This document shows positions 39,261 through 47,098 of a stretch of 64,000 nt of DNA, piece by piece. Source of the DNA: Streptomyces violaceoruber (GTDB lineage Bacteria > Actinomycetota > Actinomycetes > Streptomycetales > Streptomycetaceae); contig JODI01000034.1 of NCBI GenBank assembly GCA_000720805.1, forward strand, positions 1 through 64,000, written 5' to 3'. The notes beneath the pieces are model-generated. The model was not told where the DNA came from. It saw only the letters and a list, made by a program, of their open reading frames with translations, and searched no databases. How positions within the stretch are numbered: position 1 is the stretch's first letter; each line of letters opens with the position of its first letter. Made by a program: the position numbers and the translations under genes.

Positions 39261-40072
39261 CAGGCCTCCTTCCGGGCGACCGCGAAGATGCGGCGGAAGG
39301 GGAACGGCGTGCCGTGGGCGCCGGCCGGATACGCCTCGCGCAGGGCCGCCCGGTACTCGGCGACGAACTCCTCCCGTGCCTGCGGATCGTCGGCGAGAGC
39401 GGTGAGGACGGGGCGCAGTCCGGTGCCCTTCACCCAGTCCAGTACCGGGTCCTCGCCTTGCAGGAGGTGGATGTACGTCGTCTCCCAGACGTCCGCCGAG
39501 CAGCCGAGGTCGGCGAGCTCCTCCAGGTAGCGCTGCGGGGAGTGGACGGCGTAGGCGTGGCGGAGGGTGTCGGACAGGCGCGCCTTCCACCGGGCGGTGT
39601 CGGTCAGTTCGCGCATCAGCACATGGCTCGGGGAGTCGAAGTTCCCCGGCACCTGGAAGGCGAAGGTGCCACCGGGCTTGAGCCCCGCCACCCAGGTGGC
39701 GAACCGCTCCACGTGCCCGGGGACCCATTGCAGCGTGGCGTTGCTGATGATCAGGTCGTACGGCTCCGCGGGTGTCCAGGTCCTCGCGTCGGCGTGGGCG
39801 AAGTCGAGGTGGCCGCCGCCCGGGGTGGGGCCCTCGTGATCGACGTGGGCCCGGTCGAGCATCTCGGGCGAGTTGTCGTAGCCGGTGACGCGGGCGGTGG
39901 ACCAGCGGGCGGCGAGCAGGGTGGTGACGTTGCCGGGACCGCAGCCGAGGTCGGCGATGCGGGGCGGGTCGGTGGGCAGGTCCGGGACGTGGGCGAGGAG
40001 GTCGGTGAAGGGGCGGGCGCGGTGGCCGGCGTGGCGCAGGTACTGGGCGGGGTCCCAGGTGGGGGTGGGCAT
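39260..40072 (-). CDS. tam: Trans-aconitate 2-methyltransferase
   Basis: Methylates trans-aconitate with SAM, removing an inhibitor of aconitase. 270 residues from ATG 40072, with GAGGAGG 5 bases upstream. SAM motif I is IADLGCGPGNVT; the acidic loop is VTGYDNSPEML; motif III region is DLIISNATLQWVPG. The family N-terminus MPTPTWDPAQYLRH is also present. It is divergent from a MarR gene, matching the tam/tamR pair studied in S. coelicolor. Confidence 0.92.
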   Translation of the reverse strand: MPTPTWDPAQYLRHAGHRARPFTDLLAHVPDLPTDPPRIADLGCGPGNVTTLLAARWSTARVTGYDNSPEMLDRAHVDHEGPTPGGGHLDFAHADARTWTPAEPYDLIISNATLQWVPGHVERFATWVAGLKPGGTFAFQVPGNFDSPSHVLMRELTDTARWKARLSDTLRHAYAVHSPQRYLEELADLGCSADVWETTYIHLLQGEDPVLDWVKGTGLRPVLTALADDPQAREEFVAEYRAALREAYPAGAHGTPFPFRRIFAVARKEA

Positions 40073-40134
40073 GAGGCCTCCTCGGCGTTGATCGTCGACG
40101 ACGGGTCCACCCTCACCCGAATCATCTCTCGCCG

Positions 40135-40162
40135 TCAAGAGTCTTGACATCAAGAGACTTCA
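40135..40162. promoter_or_regulatory. TamR-type operator between tam and tamR
   Basis: TCAAGA-G-TCTTGA (40135-40147) is a perfect dyad; a second, weaker copy TCAAGAGACTTCA begins 15 bp later at 40150. MarR proteins bind such sites; TamR is known to bind the tam-tamR intergenic DNA and to release it with citrate and aconitates. Confidence 0.8.
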
Positions 40163-40190
40163 CATCGACACAACCACTACACTGATCGTC

Positions 40191-40688
40191 ATGGAGGACG
40201 AGGTCGATCGGCTGGTCGCAGCGTGGCGCCGGGAGCGCCCGGACCTCGACGTGGAGCCGCTGGAAGTGCTCAGCCGGGTGAGCAGACTCGCCCGGCATCT
40301 GGACCGGGCACGCCGACTGGCGTTCGCGGAGCACGGTCTGGAGCCCTGGGAGTTCGACGTGCTGACCGCGCTCAGGCGCGCGGGATCGCCGTACCAGCTC
40401 TCACCTGGGCAGTTGCTGACGCAGACCCTGGTCACCTCGGGCACGATGACGAACCGTATCGACCGGCTGGCGAAGAAGGGCCTGGTGGAGCGGCTGCCCG
40501 ACCCGAGCGACCGGCGCGGCGTGCTGGTGCGTCTCACCGAGGAGGGCCAGGAGCGCGCGGACCAGGCCCTGGCCGGGCTGCTGGACCAGGAACGCGCGAT
40601 CCTCGCGGAGCTGTCCCGGGCCCAGCGCGGGGAGCTGGCGGGGCTGCTACGCCAGCTGACCGCCCCGTTCGACAACATCCCCGGCTAG
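40191..40688 (+). CDS. tamR: MarR-family regulator TamR
   Basis: 165 residues. Winged helix with LSPGQLLTQTLVTSGTMTNR and the wing LVERLPDPSDRRGVLVRLT; the N-terminal helix LSRVSRLARHLDRARRLAF is long, as in urate/aconitate-responsive MarR proteins. It is divergent from tam across a clear dyad. TamR of S. coelicolor senses citrate, isocitrate and aconitates; equivalence here rests on arrangement and sequence type. The 3' end overlaps the convergent LuxR gene by 42 bases. Confidence 0.88.
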   Translation: MEDEVDRLVAAWRRERPDLDVEPLEVLSRVSRLARHLDRARRLAFAEHGLEPWEFDVLTALRRAGSPYQLSPGQLLTQTLVTSGTMTNRIDRLAKKGLVERLPDPSDRRGVLVRLTEEGQERADQALAGLLDQERAILAELSRAQRGELAGLLRQLTAPFDNIPG

Positions 40689-41414
40689 GTCCACGGGGCC
40701 CACGCCGGCCCGCCGGGCCAGTGCGACGGCGGCCAGGGTGGAGTGGACGCCCAGTTTGCCCAGCACGTTCTGCATATGGGTGCGGACGGTGTGCGGGGAC
40801 AGGAACAGCCGCTCGGCGACCGCCTTGCGGCCGAGGCCGGCGACCATGCAGCGCAGGACCTCCCGCTCGCGCGGGGTCAGCGACTCCACGAGCCGTTCGC
40901 TCTCGGTGCGGTGCTTGCGGGCGGCGGTGAGCTCCCTGAGCACCCCCGTGAGCAGCGCGGGCGGCAGATGGGTCTCGTCGCGCAGCACGCCCCGGATGAC
41001 CGTGAGCAGCCGGGACAGCGAGCAGTCCTTGGCGACCCAGCCGCAGGCTCCGGCCTGCAGGGCGAGCGCGGCCCGCCGGGGGTCGTCCTTCTCGGCGAGC
41101 ACGACGGTCCGTACGCCGGGCTGGGCGGAGCGCACCCCGGCCACCAGGGAGATGCCGTCGACGAGGCCGTCCTCGCCGACCTCCTTGACCGGGACCGCGG
41201 GCCGCACGCCCGGCGCGGTGCCGCCCAGGTCGGCGTCGACGAGCAGCACGTCGAAGCGGCGCCCCTCGGCTGCCGCGCGTTCCAGACTGCGCACCGCGGC
41301 CGGGCCGCTGCCCGCCGCGGAGACGTCCACATCGGGCTCGGCGGCCAGGGCGGCGGCGAGCGACTCGGCGAAGATGCGATGGTCGTCGACGACCAGCACT
41401 CGGATACGAACCAC
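40647..41414 (-). CDS. NarL/LuxR-type response regulator-like protein, no kinase partner
   Basis: 255 residues from GTG 41414 after AAGGGGG. The receiver domain starts VRIRVLVVDDHRIFAESLAA with the acidic pair; the phosphoacceptor is likely in LLVDADLGG, which is followed by an unusual insertion (GTAPGVRPAVPVKE), and a Lys occurs in VVLAEKDD. The LuxR output is LTPREREVLRCMVAGLGRKA with LSPHTVRTHMQNVLGKLG. No histidine kinase lies beside it; the orphan HisKA_3 kinase at 26-27 kb is a conceivable but unproven partner. Confidence 0.9.
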   Translation of the reverse strand: MVRIRVLVVDDHRIFAESLAAALAAEPDVDVSAAGSGPAAVRSLERAAAEGRRFDVLLVDADLGGTAPGVRPAVPVKEVGEDGLVDGISLVAGVRSAQPGVRTVVLAEKDDPRRAALALQAGACGWVAKDCSLSRLLTVIRGVLRDETHLPPALLTGVLRELTAARKHRTESERLVESLTPREREVLRCMVAGLGRKAVAERLFLSPHTVRTHMQNVLGKLGVHSTLAAVALARRAGVGPVDLAGDVVERGGQLA

Positions 41415-41686
41415 GAAACCCCCTTCCCCAGGCTCCTGAAGAGCAGGGGATACCCCAAAAGGCCGGAGAACGACGACGGAGCGCGGGTACGACGCCTGAG
41501 GATGCCACAACCGCACGGCCGCCGCCGTGCAGTAACCGCTACCCCCACATCGGGCGTCGTACCCGACTGTCTCGCCCCCTGATCAGCACCGGCCCCCACC
41601 GGTGCTGTTCATCAGAGTACGGGCGGGGGGCTGGAGGGGAAGGAAATTTGCAGAACTGGCTGTCCGACGCGTTTATGGTGAGCCGC

Positions 41687-42130
41687 ATGTTTCGTATCGA
41701 GACAGAAGTCGACAAGGAGCGGCGCGATCTGCTCCGGAATCGGCTGCGGGAGACGAACACCGCCGCCTCTCCCGTCCTGCGCGCCCTGCGCTCCACTCCC
41801 GGCGCGCGCGAGGTTCCCCTCCACGTCTGGGCCCTGGACGGTGCGGGCGCCCTGGCCGGCGGGCTGGTCGGGTACACCTGGGCGACGTGGCTGCACGTGA
41901 CGTATCTGTGGGTCGACGAACGGTACCGGGGCGCGGGGCTCGGCACGCTGCTGCTGGCCCGGGCGGAGCGGCTGGCCCGCCGGGAGCGGGGCTGCGCGGC
42001 CGTACGTCTGGAGACGTGGGAGTTCCAGGCGCCGCGCTTCTACGAGAAGCGGGGTTACGAGGTGGTGTGCGTGATCCCCGACTATCCGCCGGGGATCACG
42101 GAGTACACGCTGGTCAAGCGGTGGGGGTGA
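41687..42130 (+). CDS. GNAT-family N-acetyltransferase
   Basis: 147 residues from ATG 41687 (MFRIETEVDKERRDLLRNRL). GNAT motifs are HVTYLWVDERYRGAGLGTLL with the acetyl-CoA loop (RYRGAGLG) and APRFYEKRGYEVVCVIPDYP near the end. A TTG at 41648 with a purine-rich site (GGAGGGGAAGGAAA) before it would add 13 residues and cannot be excluded. Acceptor unknown. Confidence 0.85.
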   Translation: MFRIETEVDKERRDLLRNRLRETNTAASPVLRALRSTPGAREVPLHVWALDGAGALAGGLVGYTWATWLHVTYLWVDERYRGAGLGTLLLARAERLARRERGCAAVRLETWEFQAPRFYEKRGYEVVCVIPDYPPGITEYTLVKRWG

Positions 42131-42131
42131 G

Positions 42132-42920
42132 TCAGGGCGCCTCGGCCGCCCGGTGGGTCTCGGCCACCACCGCCGCCATCAGTTCCGGGTCGAGGGCGGC
42201 GGGGTCGGCCAGCCGGGTGGCGGCCGTGTAGGAGTTGAGGAGTGTCTTGGTGACGCGCAGGGCGGCGGGGGGCCGTCTGGTGAGGGGCTTGGTCCAGGCC
42301 GTGACGGCCGCGTCGAGGTCCTCGGCGGGGACGACCTTGTGCAGGATCGAGAGGGACAGGGCTTCTTGGGCGTCGAAGGCCCGGCCGGTGAGGACCAGTT
42401 CACGGGCGCGCGCGGGGCCGGCCTCGTGGAGGAGCCGGGGCAGCAGGCCGCCCCAGGCCATGGGCAGCCCGAAGGCGAGTTCCGGCAGCCGGAAGCTCGC
42501 GTCCGGGGAGCCGACCCGCAGGTCGCAGGCGAGCGCCAGGGCGAACCCGGCGCCGATCACCTTGCCGTGGACGCGGGCGACGGTGACCGCGGGGTTGTCG
42601 GTGAGGGCCTCGCACACGCGCCGTGCCTTGGTGCCCGAGATCCGCAGGGCGCCGCCCGAGGGGTCCTGGACCAGGTGCTCGGCGTACTCGGTGCGGTCGC
42701 CGCCGAGGCAGAAGTCGTCACCGGCGCCGGACAGGACGACGACCTGTATTCCGGGGTCCTGGTGGGCGAGGACGGCCCACAGGTCGTCCAGCAGGGTGTC
42801 GGTGACGACGTTGCCCGGCTCAGGGGTGCTGAGCTCGATGGACAGGACAGCGTCCTGCCGGTGGACCCGCAGCGTCTTCAGCGACAGGCCGGGGCGCAGG
42901 AGGGGCGGCAGGGTCGTCAT
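42132..42920 (-). CDS. Enoyl-CoA hydratase/isomerase family protein
   Basis: 262 residues of the crotonase fold: VVLSGAGDDFCLGGDRTEYA (first oxyanion-hole segment), VHGKVIGAGFALALACDLRV (second) and FRLPELAFGLPMAWGGLLPR with the Glu position typical of catalysis. The substrate is a CoA thioester, identity unknown. It is the last gene of the conservon operon; its first 101 bases overlap the end of the P450 gene in another frame. GC at third positions shows the hydratase frame is the ancestral one in the overlap. Confidence 0.9.
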   Translation of the reverse strand: MTTLPPLLRPGLSLKTLRVHRQDAVLSIELSTPEPGNVVTDTLLDDLWAVLAHQDPGIQVVVLSGAGDDFCLGGDRTEYAEHLVQDPSGGALRISGTKARRVCEALTDNPAVTVARVHGKVIGAGFALALACDLRVGSPDASFRLPELAFGLPMAWGGLLPRLLHEAGPARARELVLTGRAFDAQEALSLSILHKVVPAEDLDAAVTAWTKPLTRRPPAALRVTKTLLNSYTAATRLADPAALDPELMAAVVAETHRAAEAP

Positions 42921-44181
42921 CTGTGGTCACTTTCAGGGAGGTCACACGGCGGAACACCATGCGGGGCGCATAGACGGGGGCGGACACCGGGCGCAGAGTC
43001 ACGAAACGATTCAGCAGCTCGGTCAGGAGCGTACGGCCTTCGAGCCGGGCCAGGGCCGCTCCCAGGCAGTAGTGGAGCCCTCCGCCGAAGGTCATGTGGC
43101 TGCCGCCGCGCAGGATGTCGAAGTGTTCCGGGTTCTCGTTGCGCCGCGGGTCGTGGGCGGCCGCGCCGTACATGACGTGGACCATCTGGTCCTTGGCGAC
43201 GGGGGTGCCGGCCAGGACGGTGTCGTCGGCGGCGATACGGGTGTTGATGTGCACCGGGGGGTCATAGCGCAGGGCTTCCTCGACGGCGTCGTCGACGTGC
43301 TCGGGATGTCTGCGCAGCCATCGCCACTGGGCCTCGTCGCGGGTCAGGAACCAGACGGCGGTGGCCATCAGGGTCGCCGAGGTCTCCAGCGAGGCGATGG
43401 TGATGAACATGACCAGGTCGTAGACGGTCCGGTCGGCGGCGGCCGGGTCGTCGGGGAGCTGCTCGTCCCAGTACCGGATCCAGTCGGAGATCACGTCGTC
43501 ACCGGGGTGGGCGCGGCGTTCGGCGATGAGTGCGGTGAAGAACTCCCGCATCTCCACGGTCGCCTGGGTGGAGACCGCCAGCTCGCTCTTGGTGGGCAGG
43601 AGTTCCTGGGAGTGGACCTGCCGGTGGGTGAAGTCGAGGATGTGCGCGTGGTGGTGCGCGGGGATGTCGAGCCACTCTCCGACGGTGAGGACCGGCAGCT
43701 GGTCACCGACGACGGTGACGAAGTCGGCCTCACCGCCGTCCCGTATTCGCTCGGCCAGCTCGTCCACGATCCGCCGGGCGTGTTCCGCGATGCGGGGTGC
43801 CAGCGATTCGAGGGTGTTCCGGTCGAAGAGGTTGCCGAGGCTGCGGCGCTGACAGGTGTGGGCCGGCGCGTTGAGACGGAACAGGGCCCGGCTCATCGCC
43901 TCGACGGCGGGTGCCTGCCAGCGTTCGGGGTTGGGCTGACGTTCCTGCCAGGCGAAGTCCGGCACCAGCCAGTTCCTGCCGCGCAGGACCTGGTTGCAGG
44001 CGTCGTATCCGGTGACCAGGTAGCCGCCCCAGGGAGCGGGCACGACGTCGCCGAGGGCGCGAAGTCGGTCCCACACGGGCAGGGGGTTACTCTGGCCTTC
44101 GGGGGAACGCAGGCGCCGGAGAAGGGAGATGACGGCTCGTCGGTCAGTGGTGGTGCCGCTTATGTCGCCAACGGCGGTCAC
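42820..44181 (-). CDS. Cytochrome P450, CYP154-like, in a conservon operon
   Basis: 453 residues. Heme loop FGGGLHYCLGAALARLEG is canonical; ExxR is EEALR; the I-helix reads TIASLETSAT, so the acid-alcohol pair (E-T) is kept but the usual Gly is Ser. The N-terminal part is normal for class I bacterial P450s. Streptomyces conservons often carry a CYP157/CYP154 pair, with this the active-looking member. The last 33 residues are Pro/Ala-rich and are read from DNA of the next gene. Redox partners are not encoded nearby. Confidence 0.9.
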   Translation of the reverse strand: MTAVGDISGTTTDRRAVISLLRRLRSPEGQSNPLPVWDRLRALGDVVPAPWGGYLVTGYDACNQVLRGRNWLVPDFAWQERQPNPERWQAPAVEAMSRALFRLNAPAHTCQRRSLGNLFDRNTLESLAPRIAEHARRIVDELAERIRDGGEADFVTVVGDQLPVLTVGEWLDIPAHHHAHILDFTHRQVHSQELLPTKSELAVSTQATVEMREFFTALIAERRAHPGDDVISDWIRYWDEQLPDDPAAADRTVYDLVMFITIASLETSATLMATAVWFLTRDEAQWRWLRRHPEHVDDAVEEALRYDPPVHINTRIAADDTVLAGTPVAKDQMVHVMYGAAAHDPRRNENPEHFDILRGGSHMTFGGGLHYCLGAALARLEGRTLLTELLNRFVTLRPVSAPVYAPRMVFRRVTSLKVTTDDDPAAPPAPRPVAEDAAGPPAGRCPVHRAQHP

Positions 44182-44321
44182 GCGGAGCTCCTTTGTAGCT
44201 GGCGTTACCGTTACTGGCGGAATCTACCCTTCCCCTCTCCGGCGTCATGCGCCTGTATGTGTTGCTCCCATCACATGCGGTATCGCGGATCCCTGCCAGG
44301 GCGTGGTGCTCTGGTGGCGTG

Positions 44322-45674
44322 TCAGACGCGGAACAGGTCGACCAGGGTGCTCCAGAAACCCCGCTTCGGCGCCGGCTGTCCCTGCCGCTCCGGCTCGGAG
44401 GCGGCGGGCGCGCCGGGCTGTTCGGCCGGGGGCAGCGGGGCCGCGGTCTGCAGCGCCGACACCATGCGGGTGGCCGGGGTCGGGCTGAACCGTACGGGCA
44501 GGGCCGCCAGCGCGTGCTGGAACGGGCCCGGACGCCACTGCAGCTGCTCGTCCGGCACGGTCAGGGCGAGGTCGGGCAGGGCGTTGAGGATCCGCTCGAT
44601 CGCGGTGATGGCGATGACCAGGGCCGGGTCCTTCGCCGGGCAGGAGTGCGGGCCCGCCCCCCACGCGAGGTGGGCGCCCTTGTTGTGGGACTCCCGGGCC
44701 TCCTTGAGGGCGGGATCGCTGTTGGCGCCGGCGAAGCTGATGACGACCGGTGAGTTCGCCTCGGCGATCACTCCGCCGAGGTCGACGTCGCGCACCGGGA
44801 AGTGCGCGGCGTAGTTGGCGATGGGCGGGTTGTGCCACAGGACGTGGTCGATGGCCTCCTCGATCAGCATGCCGGAGCCGCCCGAGCCCTCCTTCGACAG
44901 CAGCAGGTGCAGGGCGTGGCCGATGAGGTTGCGCTGCGGTTCGAAGCCGGCGCCCATCAGCATGACCAGCTGGTCCTTGAGCTCCTCGTCGGTCAGGCCC
45001 GCGGGGTGCTGGATGAGCCAGGAGGTGACGTCGTCGGCGGGCTGCCGGCGCTTGATGGAGATCAGCCGCATGAGGCTCGCGGTGAGTTCCGCGTTGGCGC
45101 GCTGGACGTCGATGCCGTCGAAGAGGGCGCCCAGCGAGCTGGTGAGGGTGTCGCCGATGTCGGCGGGGCAGCCGAAGAGCTTGTTGAACAGCAGCAGCGG
45201 CAGCATCTTGGCGTAGTCGTTGATCAGGTCGGCGCGGCCGCGTTCGCTGAACTGGTCGATGAGGAAGTCGGCGATCGGTTCGACGTCCCGGCGCAGCCGC
45301 GTCATGTTGAGCCGGTCGAAGGTCGCGGTGACCGCCTGGCGCAGCCTGAGGTGCACGGCGCCGTCGGTGAACAGGCAGTTGGGCCGGTAGGCCATCATCG
45401 CCAGGATGGGGCTGTCGAGGGGGACGCGGCCCTCGTTCAGCGCCCTCCAGCGTCGGGAGTCGCGGGCGAACAGGGAGGGGTTCTGCAGCACCCTGAGGGC
45501 CGTCTCGTGTTCGACGACCAGGGTGGCGTCCACGCCCGGCGCGAGTTCCACGGGCCCCGCGGGGCCGTGCGCGCGGACCCGGTCGTAGATCTGCTGCGGG
45601 TCGGCGGTGAAGGTGCCGTCGAACATGGGGCATCTGGCGCCGTCGGAGGCGGCGGGCGAGTGGGGAGTGGCCAC
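44322..45674 (-). CDS. CYP157-like P450 with degenerate catalytic motifs
   Basis: 450 residues from GTG 45674, with AAAGGA 7 bases upstream. The heme loop is WGAGPHSCPAKDPA (Cys345): Phe is Trp and the Gly after Cys is Pro. The ExxR motif is replaced by H277-V-L-W280, and the I-helix reads MGAGFEPQRNL, with Pro where the catalytic Thr belongs. CYP157 enzymes of S. coelicolor are known to lack ExxR, so this is the same family by pattern. The C-terminus has a Pro/Gln-rich tail. It follows cvnD by 53 bases. Confidence 0.9.
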   Translation of the reverse strand: MATPHSPAASDGARCPMFDGTFTADPQQIYDRVRAHGPAGPVELAPGVDATLVVEHETALRVLQNPSLFARDSRRWRALNEGRVPLDSPILAMMAYRPNCLFTDGAVHLRLRQAVTATFDRLNMTRLRRDVEPIADFLIDQFSERGRADLINDYAKMLPLLLFNKLFGCPADIGDTLTSSLGALFDGIDVQRANAELTASLMRLISIKRRQPADDVTSWLIQHPAGLTDEELKDQLVMLMGAGFEPQRNLIGHALHLLLSKEGSGGSGMLIEEAIDHVLWHNPPIANYAAHFPVRDVDLGGVIAEANSPVVISFAGANSDPALKEARESHNKGAHLAWGAGPHSCPAKDPALVIAITAIERILNALPDLALTVPDEQLQWRPGPFQHALAALPVRFSPTPATRMVSALQTAAPLPPAEQPGAPAASEPERQGQPAPKRGFWSTLVDLFRV

Positions 45675-45727
45675 GGGGGAGTCCTTTGCGGGCCGGGGCC
45701 TCGCGGCCCGGCCGGGGAGGGAGTGGA

Positions 45728-46351
45728 TCAGGCCGCGCGATCGAGCAGGTGGCGGACCAGAGCGATCAAAGCGTTCGCGGACGACCGCTGGTCGCGGGCG
45801 TCGCAGTAGACGACAGGGGTGTCGGGCAGCAGGTCGAGGGCCTCGCGGATCTCCGCCTCGTCGAAGTGCTGCTCGTCGAAGCTGTTGACGGCGATGGCGT
45901 ACTCGAGCCCGTACTCGTCGATCAGGTCGATGACGGGGAACGTCTCCTCCAGCCGGGCCGGGTCGACGAGCAGCAGCGCGCCGAGCGCGCCGCGGGCCAT
46001 GTCCTCCCACAGCTGCATGAAGCGCTGCTGTCCGGGCGTGCCGAAGAGGTAGAGCACGAGTTCCTCGGTCAGGGTCAGCCGGCCGAAGTCCAGGGCCACG
46101 GTGGTGGTCACCTTGTCCGGTACGCCCCGCAGGTCGTCCACCTGCACGGACGCCTGCGTCATCTTCTCCTCGGTGCGCAGCGGCGTGATCTCCGACAGCG
46201 AGCCGATGAAGGTGGTCTTGCCCACCGCGAAATGACCCACGACCAGGATCTTCGCCGCGGTGGTCACTGCGTCGGAGACGTAGATCGTGCCGTTCGCAGT
46301 CGTCCCGGACGCTGTCCTGGGCGTCTCAGACGATGAGGGTTTCGAGTCCAT
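45728..46351 (-). CDS. cvnD: CvnD: Ras-like ATP/GTP-binding protein of the conservon
   Basis: 207 residues. P-loop GHFAVGKTTFIGSLSE, then LDFGRLTLTEELVLYLFGTPGQQRF for the G2/G3 region with TPGQ in place of DxxG, and NSFDE in place of NKxD. This MglA-like GTPase switches in the conservon signalling complex with CvnA-C, a bacterial analogue of G-protein systems. It overlaps cvnC by 26 bases. Confidence 0.93.
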   Translation of the reverse strand: MDSKPSSSETPRTASGTTANGTIYVSDAVTTAAKILVVGHFAVGKTTFIGSLSEITPLRTEEKMTQASVQVDDLRGVPDKVTTTVALDFGRLTLTEELVLYLFGTPGQQRFMQLWEDMARGALGALLLVDPARLEETFPVIDLIDEYGLEYAIAVNSFDEQHFDEAEIREALDLLPDTPVVYCDARDQRSSANALIALVRHLLDRAA

Positions 46352-46700
46352 GCAGAACCTTCTCGAGGGTCTCTCGGTCAGCGAGCTGGGCGCGGGTGGG
46401 TTCGGAGCGGCGCAGCAGGTGGCCCTGTTCGAATAAATCCGTCAGCAGCAGCCGGGCCACGCCCACCGGCAGCGAGAGGTGACCGGCCACTTCCGCCACG
46501 GACAGGTAGCCGCCCCCGCACAGCTCCCAGATGGCACGGACCTCGGGGCCGGCGCCGAGCGGCAGTTCACGGTCGGGGGCCAGGGTGACCAGGGTGTGCA
46601 GCGCCAGGTCGTCCGCCGACGGCAGCCTGCGCCCACCGGTGATGACATAGGAACGGACGAAGTCGCTGGTGACCGGAGCTTCTTCGCCGGGACCGTTCAC
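46326..46700 (-). CDS. cvnC: CvnC: DUF742 protein of the conservon
   Basis: 124 residues, DUF742: VRSYVITGGRRLPS, ELCGGGYLSVAEVAGHLSLP and LLLTDLFEQGHLLRR, a winged-helix-like build. It has no known activity of its own but is present in all conservons. The ATG overlaps cvnB's stop by 4 bases. Confidence 0.92.
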   Translation of the reverse strand: MNGPGEEAPVTSDFVRSYVITGGRRLPSADDLALHTLVTLAPDRELPLGAGPEVRAIWELCGGGYLSVAEVAGHLSLPVGVARLLLTDLFEQGHLLRRSEPTRAQLADRETLEKVLHGLETLIV

Positions 46701-47098
46701 GCGTCGGCCCCGGCGTTCAGTCGGGGCGCCGCGCTCATCGCCTCACGCAGCGCGCTCACGGTCTTCTGCATCCGGAAGGACATGGCTTCCATGTCGACGT
46801 CCAGGGCCGCCGATACGGCGAGATAGGCGCCGCTGCCCGCGGCGACGAGGAAGATCCAGCCGCCGTCGAACTCGACCAGCGTCTGCTTCCAGAGCCCCTG
46901 TCCCCCGCCCACGAAACCGGCCACGGCCCGGCACAGGGACTGGATGGAACTCATCGCCGCCGCGTTCTTCTCCGCCTCGTCACGGCTGATGTCGTCCGAG
47001 CGCTGCATCAGCAGGCCGTCGGCGGAGACAAGGATCGCATGGCGGGCCCCGCGCACCTCGAGCACGCCGTTCAGCACCCACGACAGGTCGGGATTCAC
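46697..47098 (-). CDS. cvnB: CvnB: roadblock/LC7 protein of the conservon
   Basis: 133 residues of the roadblock fold (ARHAILVSADGLLMQRSDDI, then GGGQGLWKQTLVEFDGGWIF). Roadblock proteins act as activators for MglA-like GTPases, here CvnD. It overlaps cvnA and cvnC by 4 bases each, so all four are coupled. Confidence 0.93.
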   Translation of the reverse strand: MNPDLSWVLNGVLEVRGARHAILVSADGLLMQRSDDISRDEAEKNAAAMSSIQSLCRAVAGFVGGGQGLWKQTLVEFDGGWIFLVAAGSGAYLAVSAALDVDMEAMSFRMQKTVSALREAMSAAPRLNAGADA

